Source: Rickettsiales bacterium (GTDB lineage: Bacteria; Pseudomonadota; Alphaproteobacteria; Rickettsiales; Deianiraeaceae). Taken from it: 7,910 nucleotides of DNA. Shown piece after piece: positions 1 to 6,258 of this stretch. Where the stretch lies: contig CANKQN010000044.1 in NCBI GenBank assembly GCA_947485035.1, positions 1-7,910 of the forward strand, read 5' to 3'. The notes beneath the pieces are model-generated. The model did no database searches, was not told the DNA's origin, and was given only the letters and a program-made list of their open reading frames with translations. Both the position numbers and the translations under genes were made by a program. Numbering within the stretch: the stretch's first letter is position 1; each line of letters starts with the position of its first letter.

Positions 1-332
1 AGCTTAATGTATTCATAGTTATCCCTTGGCAAAGTTTCAACCGTGATATTCCTCATTTTTGAAAAGTCGTTTTTACTAAGGAAGTCAAAATATCGAACAT
101 TTTCAAGATATTTTGCATCAAATTCATCAACTTTTTGTGCGTAATATTGATATCCACGCTGGGTTAGTGGGTTTTTATCATCTAAATGGTTGATGTTGCG
201 CAGCGGAATCGTTCGTACTTGCCATTTATACTTGGCGTTGAACTCCGTGTTATTTGCGTTTGATGTATAACTTGGTTTGTGCGAGCAACCTACTACAAGG
301 ATTACCAAAACTATTGCGAATTTTTGCAACAT
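1..332 (-). CDS. Putative lipoprotein, N-terminal part (runs off left edge)
   Basis: Only the first 110 codons are visible; the frame is open to the window edge. The protein starts with a short lipoprotein signal peptide: M-L-Q-K, a hydrophobic stretch at residues 5-14, then the lipobox V-V-G-C with the lipidated Cys at residue 16. Ser at +2 fits outer-membrane sorting by the Lol system (family knowledge). The mature part is hydrophilic and rich in Tyr, Asn, Lys and Asp, with no membrane segment; I recognise no domain in it. The start at 332 is the only reasonable one, because an in-frame TAA lies five codons upstream. A G-rich AAGGGG abuts the ATG, closer than an ideal Shine-Dalgarno sequence. 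The gene begins inside the last 83 bases of the RND pump gene in another frame, and its start region lies in a predicted hairpin, so its translation is probably coupled to the pump. It could be an accessory envelope protein of the pump, but only position supports this. Confidence 0.8.
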   Translation of the reverse strand, partial: MLQKFAIVLVILVVGCSHKPSYTSNANNTEFNAKYKWQVRTIPLRNINHLDDKNPLTQRGYQYYAQKVDEFDAKYLENVRYFDFLSKNDFSKMRNITVETLPRDNYEYIK

Positions 333-3300
333 ACCCCTTAAACTTTAAATAAAGTAATACCTTAGAAGGGGTAAAAAATAAAGTCAAGATAGTTGAGAAA
401 GTTAATCCACCTGCAATTGCCGAAGAAAGTTGAATCCACCACTGTGAAGTTGGCGAATTGACGGTCAGAACTGCTGTTTCAAAGCTTATCCCAATTCCAA
501 ACATTGCGGGAAGAAGTCCGACAACATTCGTGGCACTTGTCAACAAAATTGGTTTTGCACGCAAAAGTGCGGTTTTTATCAACGCCTCTTTCACCGCCGC
601 TTCACCCTCGTGCGATAGATCCTTCTTAAATTCTTGAAAGAAATCAAGGTATATTAGGTTGTTACTAACAACAATTCCAGCAAGTGCAATAATTCCAATT
701 CCACACATAACAATACTTAGCGGATTTTGTGAAATTACAAGCCCAAGCAAAACACCAATAATTGAAAGAAAGACAGAGCTCATAATGATTATTGCATATC
801 CAAACGAGTTAAACTCTATTAAGAAAATCAAGAAAATTGCGACGAGGGCTATCAAAAACGCATTTTTCAAAAACGCCATAGTCTCCTGTTGATCTTCGTC
901 CGTTCCGCCGGCGAAAAGCTCAACCGTGTGTTTTTGTGCGATTTTTTCAAGGTCTTCGAAGATTTTGTCCTTTTCCTGAGATTTTATCACACTAACAACC
1001 TTACCATTTTTATTGGTGTATTTTTCACGCACATTTGCCTTAACTGCCAGCATAAGCCTTCCATTTTTACGCAAAATTTCAACTAACTCCGGTGCTTTTA
1101 TAATTTTGATAAAATTCGAAATTGGAATAGACTTCCCATTTTTCACAAGAAAACTGTTCATAATTCTTGCGATGTTTCGCTCGTCTGCTGGGTATCGCAG
1201 AAGAATTTCAGACTTAACATCAAGGTTATCTGGCGAGTATTTGTCTATTAAAACTCCATTTGTTGCAAGCTTAACATAGCCAGCAATAATTGAAACATCA
1301 ATGTCGTATTTCATCGCAAGTTCTTTGTCCACAAGCACTTGATACTCAATTCGTTCAGGTGGGCGAGTGTCTTCAACATTTTGCAAAACGGGCTTGGAAT
1401 CAAGATAGTCCTTCATTTCTTGCACTGCAATTTGCATTTTTTCAATAGAATCTCCAAAAATTTCGTAGTAAATATCCGTTGTTTGAGGTGGACCATCTTT
1501 TTCCTTTTCAAATGTCACAATAAAGCCCGCTTGTGTAACATTTTCCTGCAAATCTTCAATAATTTTACCCGCCTTTCTGCGAATTGCCCAATCCACAAGT
1601 TGAATGTCTATCACGCCAATGGTATCTTTTGGCATATTTTCCGCATTTCCACCGGTTCCGCCTGCGAATGTATAGAAAATATCAACCTCTTTACCAATCT
1701 GCGATTGCACTTTTTGGGTGATATCCTCCATCGCTTGGGCTTTTTCATTAAGAGAAAGATTACCAGTGCCACGCACAAAACCACGAATATAATTGGTTTC
1801 AATGTTTGGGAAGAATTCAACCCCGCGGTTGAAAAAGGCATAAATGACAATTATTGCAAACATCAGCCCGATTAATCCAAAAAACGAAAGCAATGGGCGG
1901 CGAAGAGTTTTATTAATAATTCTTGCATAAAAGCCTTGAAGTCCTTGAAGTTCCATCATTTCTTTGGTGGAGAGATCCTCAATAACAATATCTTGTTCTT
2001 CGGCTGGCACTGGTTTGTCAAGCATTCCACCCAAAGTTGGCATAATAAACAATGCAACAAAAAGTGAAGAACACAAAACAATGATTAGTGTGAGCGGAAG
2101 GTATTTCATGAATCCGCCGATGACTCCGGGAAAGGCTAAAAGTGGGGCGGAGACTATCAACACCGTTAAGGTTGAAATTAACGCAGGAACGAACATTTTT
2201 TGTGTTGCTTCAAGATACGCCTGTTTGACAGGAATGCCGTAGCGAATTTTCTGGCTGGCATATTCAACAATAATTGAACTTGCGTCCATAATCATTCCAA
2301 TGGAAAGTACTAAGCCAAAAAGAACGATGATATTTAGACTTATGCCGAATAAATACAACAACCAAATTGAGATAAAAAACGAGAGCGGAACCGACAAGCC
2401 AATCAAAATTGCCTGCCTCATTCCAACAATGTTCATAACCATAATAAACACAATTATTATTGCAAACATTATTTCGTTTTGAAGGTTGCTGAGGGAGTCT
2501 TTGATTTCAGCTGATGTGTCCCTCATGTAAAGAATTTCAACATCTGACGGCAGAGTTTTGGCATAGACATCAATTTTCTTGTGGATTTTTTCAATCGTCT
2601 TGATGATATTTGCACCAGAACGCTTGGAGATTTCAAGTACTATCGCATTTTTTCCGTTAATTTTAGCAATTGAGGCTTGGTCTTTGTATGTTTTTACAAC
2701 CGTAGCGATATCCTTCAACTTCACAACCGTGCCGTTTTTTGTTTTAATTGGCAGGTTTTGAATTTCCTCAACACTTTTTAAAAGCGATGGAACGGTTACA
2801 GAAAATTCACCGGAAATTGATCGCATAATGCCCGACGCAATAAGCTTATTGTTGTTTGCAATTGCGGAGATATCCTGTATTGAAACACCAAATTGGCGAA
2901 GGGTTGATGGCAGAATTTGAATTTCAATCACTTCTTCAAGCTCGCCCTTGATTGCAACTTTTAGGATATCTGGCACTGATTCAATCTCGTCACGCAAATT
3001 TCGTGCAATTTCCATGGTGGATGCTGTGTCGTCGCTTAAAAGTGCGATATTTAGCACCGGCATGGCACTTAGGTCAATTTCTGAAATTGCAGGTTCATTG
3101 ACATCCGTGGGAAATTCAACTTTTGCAACATCAACCTTTTCGCGAACATCACTCATTGCAATTTCGTTATCAACGCCTGCGGAAAATTCAATCACGACCG
3201 AAGCCGAATTGACATAGGAGTATGATGTGACATTTTTCACGCCTTGAATTTTGGAAATTTCCTTTTCAAGGGGTTTGAGGATCATCTTCTCGCTGTCGCG

Positions 3301-3471
3301 TGGGGAATAACCTTCTGCATGAACTGAGACGAAGATGTAAGGAACTTTTACCTGCGGGGCACCCTCTTTTGCGATTATTTTGTAGGATTGAATCCCGAAA
3401 AAAAGCAAAAGAGTGGAAAGAATAATTGTGAAACGCTTTTTTGCGAAAAAGAATTTAATTAATCTTTCCAT
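250..3471 (-). CDS. RND-family efflux transporter permease subunit (AcrB-like)
   Basis: This is a complete 1073-residue inner-membrane pump of the resistance-nodulation-division superfamily, expected to export substrates using the proton gradient. Layout is classical: TM1 at about 12-30, a first periplasmic loop (about 31-333) with porter and docking parts, TM2-6 at about 334-480, TM7 at about 527-546, a second large loop (about 547-867), and TM8-12 at about 868-1035. TM4 has one acidic residue, D396 followed by Ala, where AcrB has Asp-Asp; TM10 has S936-N937-N938 in the region where AcrB has its key Lys. The S-P-T-S-Q-W-W-x-Q-L stretch (about 1006-1014) marks an alphaproteobacterial subgroup known to me from memory. 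No membrane-fusion protein or outer-membrane channel gene is visible beside it, so the substrate cannot be named. It starts 20 bp after infB with no terminator between, so the two probably share a transcript. Its last 27 or so codons overlap the lipoprotein gene. A weak CAGG sits just before the ATG. Confidence 0.96.
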   Translation of the reverse strand: MERLIKFFFAKKRFTIILSTLLLFFGIQSYKIIAKEGAPQVKVPYIFVSVHAEGYSPRDSEKMILKPLEKEISKIQGVKNVTSYSYVNSASVVIEFSAGVDNEIAMSDVREKVDVAKVEFPTDVNEPAISEIDLSAMPVLNIALLSDDTASTMEIARNLRDEIESVPDILKVAIKGELEEVIEIQILPSTLRQFGVSIQDISAIANNNKLIASGIMRSISGEFSVTVPSLLKSVEEIQNLPIKTKNGTVVKLKDIATVVKTYKDQASIAKINGKNAIVLEISKRSGANIIKTIEKIHKKIDVYAKTLPSDVEILYMRDTSAEIKDSLSNLQNEIMFAIIIVFIMVMNIVGMRQAILIGLSVPLSFFISIWLLYLFGISLNIIVLFGLVLSIGMIMDASSIIVEYASQKIRYGIPVKQAYLEATQKMFVPALISTLTVLIVSAPLLAFPGVIGGFMKYLPLTLIIVLCSSLFVALFIMPTLGGMLDKPVPAEEQDIVIEDLSTKEMMELQGLQGFYARIINKTLRRPLLSFFGLIGLMFAIIVIYAFFNRGVEFFPNIETNYIRGFVRGTGNLSLNEKAQAMEDITQKVQSQIGKEVDIFYTFAGGTGGNAENMPKDTIGVIDIQLVDWAIRRKAGKIIEDLQENVTQAGFIVTFEKEKDGPPQTTDIYYEIFGDSIEKMQIAVQEMKDYLDSKPVLQNVEDTRPPERIEYQVLVDKELAMKYDIDVSIIAGYVKLATNGVLIDKYSPDNLDVKSEILLRYPADERNIARIMNSFLVKNGKSIPISNFIKIIKAPELVEILRKNGRLMLAVKANVREKYTNKNGKVVSVIKSQEKDKIFEDLEKIAQKHTVELFAGGTDEDQQETMAFLKNAFLIALVAIFLIFLIEFNSFGYAIIIMSSVFLSIIGVLLGLVISQNPLSIVMCGIGIIALAGIVVSNNLIYLDFFQEFKKDLSHEGEAAVKEALIKTALLRAKPILLTSATNVVGLLPAMFGIGISFETAVLTVNSPTSQWWIQLSSAIAGGLTFSTILTLFFTPSKVLLYLKFKGYVAKIRNSFGNPCSRLLAQTKLYIKRK
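332..373 (-). promoter_or_regulatory. Nested RNA hairpin covering the lipoprotein start
   Basis: On the minus-strand mRNA an 8-bp perfect stem forms between UACCCCUU (373-366) and AAGGGGUA (339-332). The last A is the first base of the lipoprotein AUG, and GGGG is its only Shine-Dalgarno-like element. Inside the loop lies a second perfect stem, ACUUU with AAAGU (355-351 and 346-342), around a 4-base loop. No U-tract follows, so it is not a terminator. Because it lies in the pump coding sequence, ribosomes finishing the pump would open it. Control of lipoprotein translation by coupling is inferred. Confidence 0.55.
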
Positions 3472-3491
3472 ACCTGTGTCGTTAAATGTGA

Positions 3492-6032
3492 TTAATCAAT
3501 TTTACCTTTTTCAAATGTAACATCGTAAATGTCAACGATATCACCAATTGCAAATCCTTCGAATTTCTCCATTTGAAGACCACATTCCTTGCCCTGTTGA
3601 ATGGATTTTGCGTCATCGTGGAAGTGTTTAAGTGTGCGAACATTGCCTTGTGCAATAATTTCGCCATTACGAACAACTTTCGCAAGAGCATTCCTTTTGA
3701 CAACGCCGTCCGTTACATGAAGACCTGCAATTTTCCCGGCTTTTGAGACATCAAAAACTTGGCGAACCGAAGCCGAGCCAACTTTTGTTTCAATTTGCAC
3801 TGGAGATAGGGAGTCTGAAAGTAGAGCTTTGATTTCATCGATAATTTTGTAAATCACAGTATGTTCACGAATTACAATGCTTGCTTTTCTTGCAAGGGCT
3901 TCCTCATTTGCGTTAACCGAAACATTGAATGCGAAAATTGTTGCACCTTTTGTTTTGGCAAGCAAAATATCAGCCTCCGTAACATTACCAACCATTGCTT
4001 GAATTATGTGAAGTTTGATTTCCTCGTGTTGAATTTTTTCAAGCGAATATTTAATAGCGTCAAGTGTTCCCTGTGCGTCCGAGCGAATTATTACCCCAAT
4101 TTCCTTTTTTTCTTTTTTCAGAAGGGCGGCGAATGGGTCGGAATCTGACGATGAAATGTTGTTTTGAGTGTTCTCCTCGCGAATGCGTTCAATGCGGTGA
4201 GATATAACCTCTCTTGCAAGGCGTTCAGTTTCCATTACGAAAAAACGCTCACCAGATGTTGGAACTTCATTGAAACCGTAAATTTCAACAGGCATTGATG
4301 GAAGAGATTCTGCAAGAGTTTGCCCTTTGTCATCAACCATTTTACGAACTCTACCAGTTGTAGTGCCGGCTAAAATGATATCCCCGTTTTTAAGAATTCC
4401 GTGCTTAATAAGAACAGTTACGACCACACCTTTTTTGTTGTCAAGTTTTGATTCCAAAACAATTCCCCCAGCATGACCCAAGTGATTCGCCTTTAAATCC
4501 ATAACATCAGCTTGAAGCAAAATGCGTTCTTCAAGCTCTTTTAAACCCGTGCGTTTTAAGGCAGAAACAGGCATAACGGCGATGTCTCCACCGAAGTCTT
4601 CGGGAACTAGGTGGTGGGAAAGAAGGTCTTCTTTCACTTTTTGTAAGTTTGCGGAATGTAGATCCATTTTGTTCACTGCAACAATAATTGGACAGTTCGC
4701 CGCTTTTGCGTGGTGAATTGCTTCAATTGTTTGAGTATTAATTGAATCATCGGCAGCAACAACAAGAATTGCGATATCAGTTGCATTTGCACCCCTTGAA
4801 CGCATCGCCGTGAAGGCTTCATGACCGGGAGTGTCGATAAATGTAATTTTTTGACCAGACGGAAGTGTTACTTGGTAAGCACCAATGTGTTGTGTAATTC
4901 CACCTGCTTCCCCAAGGGCAATATCAGTGTGGCGAAGGGCATCAAGAAGTGAGGTTTTTCCGTGGTCGACATGTCCCATTACAGTCACAACCGGTGGAAC
5001 TTTTTTCAGTTCTGTGTTTGAAGATTTGCGATTAAGGATATCCTCTGGTGTTTTTTCTTTTACACGAAGGACTTTTTGTCTGAACTCTTCAACGATAAGC
5101 TCTGCGATGTCACCATCAAGAATTGAGTCCTCGTTTGCGTGTTCGCCAACAAATTTCGCTTTTTCAATAACAATATTAATCTTCAATGAGAGGCGGTTTG
5201 CCAATTCTTGAATTGAAATTAGTTCAGGAATTTCAATTGTTTTAATAGCCTGTTCTTGAACATTAACTTGCGTGTGCTTTCTTTTAACGCCAAACGAGCT
5301 TGATTTCTTTCTTTTGCGATTGCGTTCTTCCGAAACAAATGTTGAGACAATTTCAACATCTTCTTCTTCCGTCAGTTGGCGTTGCTTGGAGAGAAACTCT
5401 CTCAAATTTTCTCCAGTTTTCAAGCTGTCAATTTCAGACTCCTTGTCAAATTCAAGATATTTATAGTGTCGCAGGTGTTTATCGATGACGGATTTATCAC
5501 GGTGATCCTCCTTTTGAACTTCGTCCTCTTTGGAAACATCAATTGTGATTGATGGAGCTTCGCCTTCCGGCTTTGTTCCAAAAATGGAGAAATCGTGGGC
5601 AATTTCCGCGTGTTTTTCTTCCTCAATCTTTTTGGTTTTAATTTCAACTTTCGCAGGAAGCGTTATGTGAAGTTCATGTTTTGCCTTTGCTTTTTCCTTA
5701 AACAATGTTGTTTGAGCGGGTTTCACAGCGACGGGACGAACATCTGGCGAGCGGTCAATCGGGCGCTCTCCTCGTGGGGTTGTGTCTTCCACTGGGCGTG
5801 ATGAATATGGGGAAGAGTAGGGGTTGTCGTATGGCGAAGAGGATTTTTCTTGCACTGCTTTCTCTTCCACAACAACAGCCTGTTCACGGTTTGTATGCAC
5901 AATCTGCGTTCCACTTGAAGACTTTTTCATGAATTTGTTCAGAATTTCTTCCTTACTAATACCAGTGCTTCCAAGGGAAATTGTTGGCATTCCTAGGGTA
6001 ATTTTTGTCGGTGTTGATGGGTCTTTAGACAT
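3492..6032 (-). CDS. infB: Translation initiation factor IF-2
   Basis: This complete 846-residue IF-2 is the cytoplasmic GTPase that brings initiator fMet-tRNA to the 30S subunit and promotes subunit joining. Residues 1-265 are a poorly conserved, charged N-terminal region; N-R-E-Q-A-V-V-V-E-E-K near 48-58 resembles the alphaproteobacterial pattern, and a Ser-Pro-Tyr-rich tract lies at about 64-80. The IF-2N-type segment is at about 265-320. The GTPase domain has G1 G-H-V-D-H-G-K-T (353-360), G2 G-G-I-T (377-380), G3 D-T-P-G-H (400-404), G4 N-K-M-D (454-457) and G5 S-A-L (490-492). The beta-barrel and C-terminal domains follow, ending with the typical G-D-I-V-D-I-Y-D-V pattern that forms the fMet-tRNA-binding end. 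ATG at 6032 is the first start after an in-frame TAA eight codons upstream; no Shine-Dalgarno sequence is seen. In most bacteria infB follows nusA, whereas here it heads its own unit, divergent from aspS and followed by a pump gene. Confidence 0.99.
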   Translation of the reverse strand: MSKDPSTPTKITLGMPTISLGSTGISKEEILNKFMKKSSSGTQIVHTNREQAVVVEEKAVQEKSSSPYDNPYSSPYSSRPVEDTTPRGERPIDRSPDVRPVAVKPAQTTLFKEKAKAKHELHITLPAKVEIKTKKIEEEKHAEIAHDFSIFGTKPEGEAPSITIDVSKEDEVQKEDHRDKSVIDKHLRHYKYLEFDKESEIDSLKTGENLREFLSKQRQLTEEEDVEIVSTFVSEERNRKRKKSSSFGVKRKHTQVNVQEQAIKTIEIPELISIQELANRLSLKINIVIEKAKFVGEHANEDSILDGDIAELIVEEFRQKVLRVKEKTPEDILNRKSSNTELKKVPPVVTVMGHVDHGKTSLLDALRHTDIALGEAGGITQHIGAYQVTLPSGQKITFIDTPGHEAFTAMRSRGANATDIAILVVAADDSINTQTIEAIHHAKAANCPIIVAVNKMDLHSANLQKVKEDLLSHHLVPEDFGGDIAVMPVSALKRTGLKELEERILLQADVMDLKANHLGHAGGIVLESKLDNKKGVVVTVLIKHGILKNGDIILAGTTTGRVRKMVDDKGQTLAESLPSMPVEIYGFNEVPTSGERFFVMETERLAREVISHRIERIREENTQNNISSSDSDPFAALLKKEKKEIGVIIRSDAQGTLDAIKYSLEKIQHEEIKLHIIQAMVGNVTEADILLAKTKGATIFAFNVSVNANEEALARKASIVIREHTVIYKIIDEIKALLSDSLSPVQIETKVGSASVRQVFDVSKAGKIAGLHVTDGVVKRNALAKVVRNGEIIAQGNVRTLKHFHDDAKSIQQGKECGLQMEKFEGFAIGDIVDIYDVTFEKGKID

Positions 6033-6064
6033 TAAAGATTTTACAATTATTTGTTATATAATGG

Positions 6065-6093
6065 TTTGTAATCAAAGATAAATAAACAGTCAA
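6065..6093 (-). promoter_or_regulatory. Candidate infB promoter
   Basis: On the minus strand TTGACT (6093-6088) is followed after 17 bases by TACAAA (6070-6065). The -35 matches the sigma-70 consensus in five of six positions and the -10 in four. Transcription would start near 6058, about 25 bases before the infB ATG. A second -35-like TTGACA lies at 6143-6138 but has no good -10 at the right distance. Confidence 0.4.
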
Positions 6094-6103
6094 GAAATTC
6101 TTG
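6091..6103. promoter_or_regulatory. 13-bp perfect palindrome, possible operator
   Basis: CAAGAAATTCTTG is an inverted repeat with 6-bp arms around one central A. It overlaps the proposed -35 box of infB, a typical repressor position. No regulator is known from this window; the operator role is inferred from position and symmetry only. Confidence 0.25.
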
Positions 6104-6114
6104 CATAAACATAA

Positions 6115-6128
6115 AAAAAGTACTTTTT
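6115..6128. promoter_or_regulatory. 14-bp perfect palindrome midway between divergent genes
   Basis: AAAAAGTACTTTTT reads the same on both strands and lies between the proposed infB and aspS promoters. It could be a binding site for a dimeric regulator or simply a product of the A/T-rich sequence. In RNA it would be a weak stem with no proper loop, so a terminator is unlikely. Confidence 0.2.
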
Positions 6129-6136
6129 GCAAAAAA

Positions 6137-6167
6137 CTGTCAATTTTTCGATTATGAATTGTATAAT
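6137..6167 (+). promoter_or_regulatory. Candidate aspS promoter
   Basis: A consensus -10 box TATAAT lies at 6162-6167, followed by ACTATAG. The -35 is weak: CTGTCA at 6137-6142 matches TTGACA in four of six positions but with a long 19-base spacer. Transcription would start near 6174, giving a leader of about 85 bases. The leader contains an imperfect dyad, CAAG at 6184-6187 and CTTG at 6202-6205 around T and A runs, but no T-box features. Confidence 0.5.
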
Positions 6168-6258
6168 ACTATAGACAATATCGCAAGGGTTTTTAAAAAA
6201 ACTTGATTTTATTTTTTAAAATGTTTGTAGTAGTCAAATTCTTTAAAAAGCATTAAAA

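Noticed and set aside
1339..1875. 178-codon open frame on the plus strand
   Set aside because: It lies wholly antisense to the conserved second periplasmic loop of the RND pump, is Cys/Phe/Asn-rich, resembles no family I know, and has no promoter or ribosome-binding site.
411..2870. Recurring GCAATTGC-like words as possible uptake or Chi-type repeats
   Set aside because: The copies vary, occur in frame within Ile/Ala/Asn-rich coding sequence, and have no regular spacing, so codon use explains them.
3472..3491. Terminator between infB and the pump gene
   Set aside because: The 20-bp gap contains no inverted repeat or T-run, so the genes are more likely co-transcribed.
6040..6062. TATAAT on the plus strand near the infB start
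   Set aside because: No -35 box lies at a workable distance upstream, and the better TATAAT at 6162 is closer to aspS.
6174..6258. T-box riboswitch or attenuator in the aspS leader
   Set aside because: The leader is only about 85 bases, has no T-box sequence and no strong GC-rich stem before a U-tract; the only dyad is A/T-rich with two mismatches.
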